Positions 17,816 to 26,532 of a stretch of 64,000 nucleotides of DNA are shown here, piece after piece. Location of the stretch: NCBI GenBank assembly GCA_963975885.1, contig CAXBIS010000009.1:62001-126000 (forward strand), given 5' to 3'. A program made the translations under genes and the position numbers. The notes beneath the pieces are model-generated. The model did not search any database, was not told where the DNA came from, and saw only the letters and a list, made by a program, of their open reading frames with translations. The DNA is from Pseudazoarcus sp963975885. Lineage in GTDB: Bacteria; Pseudomonadota; Gammaproteobacteria; Burkholderiales; Rhodocyclaceae. Numbering within the stretch: the first letter of the stretch is position 1; each line of letters begins with the position of its first letter.

Positions 17816-18796
17816 ATGAGCAACAAACTGACCAAAATGCTGGCATGCGGTGTGACTGCACTGACGTTGTCGATGTCGGCCCAGGCCACCGAGTGGGTGA
17901 TGGCCAGCGGCTACGCAGACGACAATTTCCATACCCGCAACCTGCGAGCGCTGATCGCCGATGTCGAGGAACTCAGCGGCGGGGAGTTCAAGATCCAGCT
18001 GCATTCGAACGGCACGCTGATCAAGCTCGACGGCATCCGTCGCGCAGTGCAGTCCAATCAGGTGCAGATCGGCGAGATCCGGCTGGGTGTCTATGGCAAC
18101 GAGGATCCGATGTACATCCTCGACAGCATTCCCTTCCTCGCCAACGGCTACGATCGTGCGTGGGCGCTCAAGGAAGCGCAGATGCCTTACTTCGAGAAGA
18201 TGTTCGCTCGTCTCGGGCTGATGCCGCTGTCGTTCTCGCCGTGGACGGGTCAGGGCTTCTACACCAAGAATGAGATCAACTCGCTCGAGGACTTCAAGGG
18301 CCAGCGTGCCCGCGTGTATTCGAAGACCACCGCGAAAATGGGCGAGATGCTCGGTTTCGAGACCACGACGCTGCCGTTCTCGGAAATTCCGCAGGCCTTT
18401 GCCACCGGCCTGATCGACGCGCTGTTCACCAGCCCGCAGACCGGCATCGACATTCAGGCGTGGGACAACACCAACCACTACACCGTGGTCGGGGCGCTCA
18501 ACACCAAGAACGCCGTAATCGTGAACCAGCGTGCCTTCAATCGCCTGCCCGACGCCCACAAGCAGGCGTTGCTCGAAGCCGGCAAGCGCGCCAGCAAGCG
18601 TGGCTGGGAGTACAGTGCCCAGGCATTCAAGGACCAGCTCGAGGTGCTCAGCGACAAGGGCATGAAGGTCAAGGATGCGCCCGAGGAGGTCATGACCCGG
18701 ATGCACGAGATCGGCAAGGTGCTCACCGACGACTGGCGTGCATCGGCCAGCCCGGAGGCAATCGAAGTGCTCGACGCCTATCTGGCCAGCCAGTAA
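17816..18796 (+). CDS. dctP: TRAP transporter substrate-binding protein, DctP family
   Basis: 326 residues with a signal peptide (KMLACGVTALTLSMSAQA, cleavage near residue 24), so periplasmic. The DctP pattern is clear: ASGYADDNFHTRNL at the mature N terminus, EIRLGVYGNEDPMYILDSIPF, then GLIDALFTSP. TRAP receptors often bind a carboxylate through a conserved Arg in the region of RVYSKTTAKMGEMLG. It precedes dctQ and dctM and is divergent from the PuuE-like/deaminase/amidase operon, so the transported ligand is probably the substrate of those enzymes. AAGGAGA lies 8 nt before the ATG. Confidence 0.92.
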   Translation: MSNKLTKMLACGVTALTLSMSAQATEWVMASGYADDNFHTRNLRALIADVEELSGGEFKIQLHSNGTLIKLDGIRRAVQSNQVQIGEIRLGVYGNEDPMYILDSIPFLANGYDRAWALKEAQMPYFEKMFARLGLMPLSFSPWTGQGFYTKNEINSLEDFKGQRARVYSKTTAKMGEMLGFETTTLPFSEIPQAFATGLIDALFTSPQTGIDIQAWDNTNHYTVVGALNTKNAVIVNQRAFNRLPDAHKQALLEAGKRASKRGWEYSAQAFKDQLEVLSDKGMKVKDAPEEVMTRMHEIGKVLTDDWRASASPEAIEVLDAYLASQ

Positions 18797-18852
18797 CGCC
18801 CGCGCGGCTTGAACGGGTCCGGGCGCATGCGCCCGGACCGGGAGGTTCCGTC

Positions 18853-19443
18853 ATGCGTCGATTCCTCGACACCCTGTATCTGCTCAGCGGCTATCTCGCA
18901 GCCTTCTTCCTGATGATGATCGCCGTGCTGGTGATCGCCCAGGTCACGGCGCGTTTCTTCGGCGTGATCTTCGAATCGACCGAAACCGGTGGCTTCTGTC
19001 TGGCCGCGAGTACCTTCCTGGGGCTCGCGCACACCCTCAAGCGCGGCTGCCACATCCGTGTTTCGCTGTTCATCCACAAAGCCCGCGGGTCGGCACGAAA
19101 GGCCATCGAACTGTGGTCGACCGGTGTTGCCGCGGTGGTGATGGGCTACGTCACCTGGGCCGCCGCGCATATGGTCTACGAGTCATGGTTCTACGAGGAG
19201 CTGAGCCCGGGGATGATGGCCGTGCCCATCTGGATCCCGCAACTCGGCATGCTCCTCGGCTGCGCGGTCGTCACCATCGCCTTCGCCGACGAGTTCTGTC
19301 GCATCGCATGCGGTGCCGAAGCCGCCTATCAGGAACAGACCGAAACGGCCTTGTCTGACGATGACCCCAAGTCGGTCGAGGTGGCGCAGCGCGCGGACGG
19401 CATCGCTTCGCACAACCGGCTCGAACGCGGGAGGGCGTCATGA
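18853..19443 (+). CDS. dctQ: TRAP transporter small permease, DctQ family
   Basis: 196 residues with four hydrophobic segments (about 12-35, 45-62, 90-110 and 130-155), typical of DctQ, and an unusually long polar C-terminal tail of about 40 residues. It forms the membrane complex with DctM. The ATG at 18853 follows GGGAGG with about 7 nt spacing. The stop overlaps the dctM start by the sequence ATGA. Confidence 0.9.
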   Translation: MRRFLDTLYLLSGYLAAFFLMMIAVLVIAQVTARFFGVIFESTETGGFCLAASTFLGLAHTLKRGCHIRVSLFIHKARGSARKAIELWSTGVAAVVMGYVTWAAAHMVYESWFYEELSPGMMAVPIWIPQLGMLLGCAVVTIAFADEFCRIACGAEAAYQEQTETALSDDDPKSVEVAQRADGIASHNRLERGRAS

Positions 19444-20747
19444 ACGAAATGATCATCATCGTGCTGGTCCTGTTCGGCGCCTTGCTCGCGCTGCTCGCCA
19501 GCGGCGTGTGGGTCGCGGTCACTCTGATCGTCGTGGGCTTCATCGCGATCGCCGCGTTCACTCCGTCGCCGCCCGATTCGCTGCTCGCCATCACGGTGTG
19601 GGACCACAGCTGGAACTGGGCGCTCACGGCCCTGCCGCTGTTCGTCTGGATGGGCGAGATCCTGACGCGTTCTCGTCTGTCCCAGGACATGTTCTCGGGA
19701 CTGGCGCCGTGGCTGTCGTGGCTGCCGGGCCGCCTGCTGCACGTCAACATCATCGGCTGCAGCGTGATGGCGGCAGTGGCGGGCTCGTCGGCGGTCACCG
19801 CTGCGACCATCGGGCGCATGAGTCTGCCCGAACTGAAAAAGCGCGGCTATTCGGAGAGCATGTCGCTGGGCACGCTGGCGGGCGCCGGTACGCTGGGCCT
19901 GTTGATTCCGCCGTCGATCATGATGATCGTCTACGGCATCGTCACGCAGCAGTCGATCGCGCGGCTGTTCATCGCCGGCCTGATTCCCGGCCTGGTGATC
20001 ATCAGCCTGTTCATGGGCTACGTGATCATCTGGTCGCTGATCAACCGCGACAAGATGCCGCCCAACGACATCCGCATGAGCTTCATGGAAAAGCTCTGGA
20101 ATTCGCGCCGGCTGATTCCGGTGATCGTGCTGATCGTGCTCGTCATCGGCTCGATCTATACCGGCTTCGCCACCCCGACCGAGGCCGCCACCATCGGTGT
20201 GCTGGGCGCGCTGGGCCTGGCCTGGGTGTCACGCACGCTGACGCTGCGCTCCTTCCTCGACGGCCTGATGGGCGCGATGCGCACCAGTTGCATGATCACA
20301 TTCATCATCGCCGGTGCGAGCTTCCTGGCCATCGGCATGGCCTTCACCGGCATTCCGGCCGCGCTCGCCGCGTGGGTCGAGGGCCTGGGCCTGTCGACGT
20401 GGATGCTGCTGGTGATGCTGACGCTGATCTACATCGTGCTGGGCTGCTTCCTGGAAGGGGCGTCGATGATCGTGCTGACCGCGTCGATCGCGCTGCCGAT
20501 GATTCAGGCTGCGGGGCTGGATCCGATCTGGTTCGGCATCTATCTGATCATCGTCGTCGAGATGTCGCAGATCACGCCGCCCGTGGGTTTCAACCTGTTC
20601 GTGCTGCAGGGCATGTCCGGGCGCGACCTGATGGTCATCGCACGCTCGGCCTTCCCGTTCTTCATGGTGATGATCCTCGGCATCGTCGTACTCGCCACCT
20701 GGCCGGAGCTGGTCACCTTCCTGCCCGACCTGATGATGAACCGCTGA
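19440..20747 (+). CDS. dctM: TRAP transporter large permease, DctM family
   Basis: 435 residues, almost entirely hydrophobic, about 12 TM helices, the normal length for DctM. Diagnostic segments include SSAVTAATIGRMSLPELKK near residue 115, GTLAGAGTLGLLIPPSIMMI, and SQITPPVGFNLFVLQG near the C terminus. It imports substrate together with DctQ using a sodium or proton gradient. It starts within the dctQ stop codon and is followed after 1 bp by the racemase-family gene, so the four genes form one operon. Confidence 0.94.
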   Translation: MNEMIIIVLVLFGALLALLASGVWVAVTLIVVGFIAIAAFTPSPPDSLLAITVWDHSWNWALTALPLFVWMGEILTRSRLSQDMFSGLAPWLSWLPGRLLHVNIIGCSVMAAVAGSSAVTAATIGRMSLPELKKRGYSESMSLGTLAGAGTLGLLIPPSIMMIVYGIVTQQSIARLFIAGLIPGLVIISLFMGYVIIWSLINRDKMPPNDIRMSFMEKLWNSRRLIPVIVLIVLVIGSIYTGFATPTEAATIGVLGALGLAWVSRTLTLRSFLDGLMGAMRTSCMITFIIAGASFLAIGMAFTGIPAALAAWVEGLGLSTWMLLVMLTLIYIVLGCFLEGASMIVLTASIALPMIQAAGLDPIWFGIYLIIVVEMSQITPPVGFNLFVLQGMSGRDLMVIARSAFPFFMVMILGIVVLATWPELVTFLPDLMMNR

Positions 20748-20748
20748 C

Positions 20749-21393
20749 GTGCGCATCCTGATCGTCAATTCCAACACCACCGAGGCGGTCACCGCCCAGC
20801 TCCTCGTCGCCGCACGGCGCCTGTGCCCGCCCGGCGTCGAGGTGGTGGCCGCGACCGCGCCCTGTGGCGTGGCCGCGATCGAGCGGCCGGAGCATCTGCC
20901 GCAGGCCGCGCTGGGCACGCTGCGTGGCTTCGAGGCGAACGCTACGGCTGCGGATGCCGGCATCGTCGCCTGCTTCAGCGACCCGGGCCTGATTGAAGTG
21001 CGTGCTGCGATGCCGTTTCCGGTGGTGGGCCTGGCGGAGGCCGCGTGCCTGGGCGCGGCCGAGGGCGGACGACGCTTTGCCGTGGTGCTGCTCGGCCATG
21101 CGATGCGCGACGTGCTCAGCGGCCTGATCGAGGAGTACGGCTGCGCCGACCGGCTGGCTGCGATCGAATGCCTGTCGGTCGGCGTACTCGAATTCGGCCA
21201 CGATCCCGATACCCACATTGGCCAGCTGCACGAGGCCGTGCGACGCTGCGTCGACGCCGGTGCCGAGGTCGTCGTGCTCGGCGGCGCCGTCACGGCCGGA
21301 CTGGGCGAGGCGTTGTCGGCGATCTCGCCGGTACCCGTACTCGACGGGCTTGAGTGTGCACTGCGTCTGGCCGCACGACGGGCCGGGGCCTGA
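20749..21393 (+). CDS. Asp/Glu/hydantoin racemase-family protein lacking the second catalytic Cys
   Basis: 214 residues. MRILIVNSNTTEAVTAQL and GIVACFSDPGLIEVR place it in the hydantoin racemase/AMDase/maleate isomerase group. C75 in ACFSDPG is the first catalytic Cys, but the second site, normally LGCAG, reads LGGAVTAG with Gly at residue 179. A two-base racemase mechanism is therefore unlikely. Arylmalonate decarboxylase is a family member with one Cys, at the other position. The GTG start is 1 bp after the dctM stop, so this protein acts on the imported compound or a product of it. Confidence 0.8.
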   Translation: MRILIVNSNTTEAVTAQLLVAARRLCPPGVEVVAATAPCGVAAIERPEHLPQAALGTLRGFEANATAADAGIVACFSDPGLIEVRAAMPFPVVGLAEAACLGAAEGGRRFAVVLLGHAMRDVLSGLIEEYGCADRLAAIECLSVGVLEFGHDPDTHIGQLHEAVRRCVDAGAEVVVLGGAVTAGLGEALSAISPVPVLDGLECALRLAARRAGA

Positions 21394-21427
21394 CCCCAGG
21401 TCCGGCCGGCAAGCCCGTGCGGGTTGA

Positions 21428-22426
21428 TCAGTCCAGCAGCCGGATGAGGTCGGCGTGGAAGCGCGCCGGGTCCTGTACCTGCGGCGAGTGCGCCAGGTCC
21501 GGATACAGGTGAAGTGTCGCGTCGGGAATCTTCCCGGCCACGTCGCGTGCCATGGCGCGGTAGTCGCCCAGCGCCTTGCGCTGCTCTTCGGACACCAGCG
21601 GCTTGCCGATGGCGGTGTTGTCATGCTCGCCGATGATCAGCAGCGTGGGCACCTGCAGGCGGTGGTATTCGTGATACACGGGCTGCGTGAGGATCATGTC
21701 GAAGGTCAGCGCCGAGTGCCAGGCCACGGTTTCCTTGCCCGGTCCGTTGAACATGCCGGCCGACATGTCCACCCAGCGATCGAAGTCTGGCCGCCATTCG
21801 CCGTTGTAGTAGGTGGTGCGCTGGTAGTTCTTGATGCCCTCGCGGGTGGTCTTGAGCTGGCCCTGGTACCACTCGTCGACGCTGATGTAGGGCACGCCCT
21901 TGGCCAGCCAGTCTTCCAGTCCGATGGGATTCACCATCACCAGGCGTTCGACGCGCTGCGGATAGAGCAGCGCATAGCGCGTGGCCAGCATGCCGCCCAT
22001 CGAATGCCCCATCACCACGTGCTCTTCCACGCCCAGCTCGTCGAGCAGCGCGGCGGTGTTGGCGGCGAGCTGGTGGAAGCTGTACTGGTAGCCGTCCGGC
22101 TTGCTCGACTTGCAAAAGCCGATCTGGTCCGGTGCCACGACGCGATAGCCGGCGCCGGTCAGGGCCGAGATGGTGTCCTGCCAGCTCGCACCGCAGAAGT
22201 TCTTGCCGTGCAGTGCGACCACGGTGCGGCCGTTGGCTTCGCCACTCGGTGCGATGTCCATGTAGGCCATGTGCACTGCCTTGCCTTGCGACGTGAACTC
22301 GAACTTGCCGATCTCGTGCGGATACTCGAAGCCTTCCAGGTTCGGTCCGTAGGACGGCGTAGTGGCCAGCGCGAGGGCTGGTGCGGCCAGCAGTGCGGTC
22401 AGCAGTGGGGACAGCCAGCGGTTCAT
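21428..22426 (-). CDS. Exported alpha/beta hydrolase
   Basis: 332 residues with a signal peptide (LLTALLAAPALALATTP). The nucleophile elbow is GHSMGG with Ser at residue 142, and the charge-relay His is in YPDLAHSP near the C terminus; the acid is probably the Asp of LLIIGEHDN. The oxyanion region is VALHGKNFCGASW. It is likely a periplasmic esterase or C-C hydrolase of unknown substrate. ACGGAG precedes the ATG at 22426; the open frame extends further upstream but carries no protein-like sequence. It converges with the racemase-family gene. Confidence 0.85.
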   Translation of the reverse strand: MNRWLSPLLTALLAAPALALATTPSYGPNLEGFEYPHEIGKFEFTSQGKAVHMAYMDIAPSGEANGRTVVALHGKNFCGASWQDTISALTGAGYRVVAPDQIGFCKSSKPDGYQYSFHQLAANTAALLDELGVEEHVVMGHSMGGMLATRYALLYPQRVERLVMVNPIGLEDWLAKGVPYISVDEWYQGQLKTTREGIKNYQRTTYYNGEWRPDFDRWVDMSAGMFNGPGKETVAWHSALTFDMILTQPVYHEYHRLQVPTLLIIGEHDNTAIGKPLVSEEQRKALGDYRAMARDVAGKIPDATLHLYPDLAHSPQVQDPARFHADLIRLLD

Positions 22427-22539
22427 GCGGGACTCCGTGTTGGTGAGATGAGGGGTGCGCATTGTGCGCGCCGCCGTCTCAGGCAGTCGAGATAGAGGAA
22501 CGTTCCATCGGCGCCGGTGGGGCGGCTCCGGTGTGACCC

Positions 22540-22926
22540 TCAGCGCCCGTCCATCGTCCATTGCGCACCGCATTTGCGGCAGCGTACCTGCACGCGGACG
22601 TGGCCAAAGTCCTCGCCCACCAGTGTGAGCCGGCCGAATGTCGCGCAATGCGGGCAGATGGCCTGAGCGCTGGCGCGCTGCGCGGCCACCAAGCGCGCGA
22701 AGAAGCGATTGAGCATGGCCACCGTGAGCAGCGCGAACAGCGTGAAGGTCAGCCCACTGAATACCCGCGCAAGAGCGCTGTCTGCCGCGTCGAACATCAG
22801 TTCCAGCGATGCAAAGCACATCACCGCCGCGATCAGCGCGAGTGCCAGCCAGGCGTGGCCGACGAGAAGCTCGCGTTCGTGCCAGCGGATGAAGCCGTGC
22901 TTGCGAATGCCGTCGGCCAGTTTCAT
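22540..22926 (-). CDS. Small membrane protein with C-terminal zinc ribbon
   Basis: 128 residues. Two hydrophobic segments (about 23-45 and 55-75) are followed by a cytoplasmic treble-clef or zinc-ribbon-like motif, ICPHCATFG then CRKCGAQW, with four Cys in two CxxC pairs. I do not recognise a characterised family. It stands 113 bp upstream of the alpha/beta hydrolase gene on the same strand. Confidence 0.65.
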   Translation of the reverse strand: MKLADGIRKHGFIRWHERELLVGHAWLALALIAAVMCFASLELMFDAADSALARVFSGLTFTLFALLTVAMLNRFFARLVAAQRASAQAICPHCATFGRLTLVGEDFGHVRVQVRCRKCGAQWTMDGR

Positions 22927-23121
22927 GTTGGCGCCTGTGCCTGCCCGCCGCTGCGTGTTCGCGGGCCGTCAATGAAAGTATAGGCGGGCCACCGCGAGTG
23001 TCGTCTTGAGGGTGTTCGGGCGTGCAATACGCATTCGCCAGCGTAGCGCTTGCGCAGTGGGCATTGCGAATCGCGCCGACGCTGCAAGCATTGGAATTCA
23101 GCTTTCCGTCAGCAGTACGCG

Positions 23122-24015
23122 CTAGCCTGTGGATGCCTCGCCGAGCGCAAGCAACTGGTCGAGGGCGCGGCGTGCGAGCGGCTTGAGCTGGCCGCGCGGG
23201 GTCAGTTCCACGGTGTAGTCGCCGGCGTCGAGTCGGCCGGGATGGGCCGGGCGCAGCAGGCCGGCCTCGACGTAGGCGCGCGCCGCGATGGAGCCGACCA
23301 GCACCGGCCCTTCGCCCGCCAGACAGGCCTCGAGCGCGCTGACCGGGTCATCGAAGCTCACGGCGTAGCGTGGTTCCACGGCCTCGCCGAAGGCCGCCTC
23401 CATCCACTGCGGCCAGTTCGCGGAGGTGTGGCGCACCAGCGTTCGCGTGGCGAGTTCGGTCAGCGTGAGGTCGCCGTTGCGTGGCTCGCAGGCGGGTACG
23501 TAGGCGCGTACCGAACCGCGGTGCAGCAGGTGCTGACCGGGGCCGCGGCCATCGCCGATGCCGAAGTCGATGAACAGGTCGGCATCCGGGTTGGGCGCGA
23601 CGCCGGGCACGCGGTTTGTGCTCAGTTCGAAGCGCAGGCCGGGTACGCCCAGACGCTCGCGCAGGCGCGGCAGCAGTGGCGTGATCCAGGTCACGCCGAT
23701 GACCGGTGGCACGTCCAGGTGCACGCGCTGCAGGCTCTGCGCGCGCAGCCGGGCGGTGGTGTCGCGGAAGTCGGCGATCAGCCGCGCCAGTTCGGCATGA
23801 CAGTCGTGTCCGGTCGCGGTGGGCGCGATGCCGCGACCGCGCCGTTCGACCAGCGCCACGCCGAGCGTGCGCTCGATCTGGCGCAGGCGGTGGCTGATGG
23901 CCGAGGGCGTCACCGACAACTCGTCGGCGGCGGCCGCGACGCTGCCCAGGCGGATCACTGCTTCGACCGCGACCAGTTCCAGCAAGGGGAGATCGCGCAA
24001 TAATGAAGGCTTCAT
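23122..24015 (-). CDS. LysR-family transcriptional regulator
   Basis: 297 residues. The wHTH is GSVAAAADELSVTPSAISHRLRQIE, shown here by its core VAAAADELSVTPSAISHR, followed by a periplasmic-binding-protein-like effector domain. GcvA-type spacing is seen. The ATG at 24015 has GGAGGA about 9 nt upstream. It is divergent from a second LysR gene, and the two start codons overlap or nearly touch, so each promoter must lie inside the other gene. Confidence 0.88.
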   Translation of the reverse strand: MKPSLLRDLPLLELVAVEAVIRLGSVAAAADELSVTPSAISHRLRQIERTLGVALVERRGRGIAPTATGHDCHAELARLIADFRDTTARLRAQSLQRVHLDVPPVIGVTWITPLLPRLRERLGVPGLRFELSTNRVPGVAPNPDADLFIDFGIGDGRGPGQHLLHRGSVRAYVPACEPRNGDLTLTELATRTLVRHTSANWPQWMEAAFGEAVEPRYAVSFDDPVSALEACLAGEGPVLVGSIAARAYVEAGLLRPAHPGRLDAGDYTVELTPRGQLKPLARRALDQLLALGEASTG

Positions 24016-24920
24016 CGGACTCAATCCTCCGTATGACGAATGTACCTCTTCCGCCGCTGCATGCGCTGGTCGCGTTCGAAGCCCTGGTGCGCCACGGTGC
24101 GGTCGCCCCGGCACTGGCTGAACTGGGCGTGACGCGGGCGGCGCTGACCGGCTCGCTCGCCCAGCTCGAGGATCGCACCGGCCTGCGCCTGCTGGTGAGT
24201 CACACGCCGGGTGTGGAGCTGACTGCCGAGGGCGCGGCCTACTACCAGGCCGTGTCGGTGTTCGCGCGTGGCGCGGCCGACGCGCTGCACGCGCTCGGCT
24301 GCGGGCGCGAAACCGAGATCCGACTGGCGGCCAGCCCCGGCGTGTCGCGGCTTTGGCTCGCGCCGCGCCTTGCACGCCTGCGCGAGGCCTGTCCGGGCGT
24401 GGGCTTCACGGTCAGCGTCAGCGAGGCGCTGTCGGACCTGTCGCGCAATCAGTGCGACATCGCGATCCGCTACTGCCGACCCGACGACTACGACAATGAG
24501 GCGCGCGTGCTGTGGCACGAGGAACTGGCGGTGATCGCGCGCGGCGCCGACGCCACGGCGCTGACGCTGGCTTCGCCGGCGGAGCTGCTCACCGCCCACG
24601 CCCTGCTCGAACATCCCGCCTTCTCCTGGCAGCGTCTGGCCGAGTGGGCCGGCGTGAGCGCGCGCATGCGCGCGCCCGATCTCGTGTGCCACGACATGTA
24701 CGCGGTGTTGATGGCCTGCGCGCGCGGCGAGGGACTGGCGCTGCTGCCGCAGCGCCTCACCGCCGGCCTGCGTCGTCGTCTCGGGTTGGTCGTTGCGCAT
24801 CCGCTGCGCGTGCCGGCCAAGAGCTACGTCTTGCTGCGCTCGGCGGCCGGGCGCGAACGAGGCGTCGTGCAGGCCTGTGCCGAGGTACTCGCCGCGATGG
24901 CCGAGATGCCGGAGGGCTGA
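24003..24920 (+). CDS. LysR-family transcriptional regulator (GcvA-like)
   Basis: 305 residues from the ATG at 24003, which has AAGGGGAG 11 nt upstream; an ATG at 24033 (MTNVPLPPLHAL) fits the family N terminus better but has no Shine-Dalgarno. The HTH reads VAPALAELGVTRAALTGSL, with Gly or Ala changes at several usually conserved positions. The effector domain contains QCDIAIRYCRPDD, typical of the GcvA group. It converges with an aldehyde dehydrogenase gene 8 bp away. Confidence 0.85.
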   Translation: MKASSDSILRMTNVPLPPLHALVAFEALVRHGAVAPALAELGVTRAALTGSLAQLEDRTGLRLLVSHTPGVELTAEGAAYYQAVSVFARGAADALHALGCGRETEIRLAASPGVSRLWLAPRLARLREACPGVGFTVSVSEALSDLSRNQCDIAIRYCRPDDYDNEARVLWHEELAVIARGADATALTLASPAELLTAHALLEHPAFSWQRLAEWAGVSARMRAPDLVCHDMYAVLMACARGEGLALLPQRLTAGLRRRLGLVVAHPLRVPAKSYVLLRSAAGRERGVVQACAEVLAAMAEMPEG

Positions 24921-24928
24921 ATCTCCGC

Positions 24929-26371
24929 TCACGCCGGCGCGTCGCGCTGCGGCAACTGGAAACTGCGCGTTTCCAGCAATTCCTCGATACCCGCCCGCCC
25001 CAGTTCCCGGCCGGTGCCTGAGTGCTTCATGCCGCCCATCGGCGCGGCCGGGTTGAATGCCCCGCCGTTGATGTCCACCTGTCCTACGCGCAGGCGCCGG
25101 CCGAAGGTCATTGCGTGCGCATCGTCGCCGGCCCACACGGCCGCAGCCAGGCCGAAGGGGGTGGCCTCGGCGATGGCCGCGGCGGCGTCCTCGTCGCCAT
25201 CCGGGTAGGTCAGGATCGCCAGCACCGGCCCGAACACCTCGTGCTGCGCTACTTCCGCGTGCGGCGCGACGCGGCCGAGCACGGTCGGCGCCACATAGTT
25301 GCGGCCCAGCCCCGCGGGGGGGTCGATGCCGCCGCACAGCAATTCGGCGCCATCGGTGATTGCGCCGGCAATGAAGGCCCGCACGCGCTCGGCCTGCGCC
25401 GCGCTGACCAGCGGCCCGAGTTTGCTCGCTTCGTGCATCGGGTCGCCCAGGGTCAGCGACGCGCAGACTTCGACCACCATTCGTGCTGCTTCGTCGTGGC
25501 GCGATGCGGGAATCAGCAGCCGGGTGAGCGCATTGCAGGTCTGCCCCGAGTTGAGCATGCAGCGATTGACCGTGGTGCGTACGGCGGAGGCAAGGTCGGC
25601 ACCATCGAGCACGATCGAGGGCGACTTGCCGCCCAGCTCGAGTGCGACATGTTTGAAGGTGCGCGCCGCGCTCTCGGCCACGCGCCGGCCGGTCTCGGTC
25701 GAGCCGGTGAAGGAGATCACGTCGACGTCCGGGTGCGCCACCAGCGATGCGCCGGCGCTGCGTCCGTGGCCACTTACCAGGTTGAACACACCGGGCGGCA
25801 CGCCCGCCTCGTGGATGATTTCGGCGAGGATGAAGGCGTTCAGCGGTGCCAGCTCGGACGGCTTGAGCACCACGGTGCAGCCGGCCGCCAGGGCCGGTGC
25901 GACCTTGGCGGCGATCTGGTGCAGCGGATAGTTCCACGGCGTGATGCAGCCGACCACGCCGCGTCCGGTGCGCGTCACCCGCGAATGACCGATACGTTCC
26001 TCGAAAATGATGCCGTCGAGCGCGGCGGCGGTGGTGTCGAACACCTCGGCCGGCAGCGGCGCCTGGATGCGCCGCGTCATGCGGATCGGCATCCCCATCT
26101 CGGCGGTGACGGTGCGCGCGATCTCCTCGGCACGATCGCGCAGGCCGGCGGCGATGCGGCGCAGCGTGTCGGCACGTTGCGCCGGCGCCGTGTCGCTCCA
26201 GTACGGACAGACCGTGCGTGCGGCGCGCACGGCCGCGTCCACGTCGACGCGGTGGGCGGCCGGCACGCGGCCGACGCATACGTCGTCGGCCGGATTGCGC
26301 ACCTCGATGTGATCACGTGAAGACGGTGTGCGCCATGCGCCGTCGATATACAGTTCGCTGCGTTCGTGCAT
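24929..26371 (-). CDS. NAD(P)-dependent aldehyde dehydrogenase
   Basis: 480 residues, standard ALDH length. Catalytic Cys is in NSGQTCNALTRL and the general-base Glu in LELGGKSPS; the NAD-binding FTGSTETGRRVA and the PWNYPLHQIAAKVAPALAAG segment are intact. It oxidises an aldehyde to the acid; the substrate is not deducible. A very strong Shine-Dalgarno (GAGGAGGAG) precedes the ATG. The two LysR genes just downstream are candidate regulators. Confidence 0.92.
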   Translation of the reverse strand: MHERSELYIDGAWRTPSSRDHIEVRNPADDVCVGRVPAAHRVDVDAAVRAARTVCPYWSDTAPAQRADTLRRIAAGLRDRAEEIARTVTAEMGMPIRMTRRIQAPLPAEVFDTTAAALDGIIFEERIGHSRVTRTGRGVVGCITPWNYPLHQIAAKVAPALAAGCTVVLKPSELAPLNAFILAEIIHEAGVPPGVFNLVSGHGRSAGASLVAHPDVDVISFTGSTETGRRVAESAARTFKHVALELGGKSPSIVLDGADLASAVRTTVNRCMLNSGQTCNALTRLLIPASRHDEAARMVVEVCASLTLGDPMHEASKLGPLVSAAQAERVRAFIAGAITDGAELLCGGIDPPAGLGRNYVAPTVLGRVAPHAEVAQHEVFGPVLAILTYPDGDEDAAAAIAEATPFGLAAAVWAGDDAHAMTFGRRLRVGQVDINGGAFNPAAPMGGMKHSGTGRELGRAGIEELLETRSFQLPQRDAPA

Positions 26372-26532
26372 GCTCTCCTCCTCGCCGGTCCCAGCGCCGG
26401 CTGCCGGACGATGCTGCGCGGATTGCAGCGATGCGGCCTGAATCGTGGCGCGCTCGATGCCACCGGAATTCAGTCATTGACCGCATACGGGCGGCACACT
26501 GCAGGCTGGCCTCTGCATGCCCGCGTCTGCCC

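Noticed and set aside
22427..22972. Upstream extension of the alpha/beta hydrolase frame, and a competing plus-strand frame over the zinc-ribbon protein
   Set aside because: The hydrolase signal peptide and Shine-Dalgarno fix its start at 22426, and the 128-residue membrane protein at 22540-22926 has coherent TM helices and Cys pairs.
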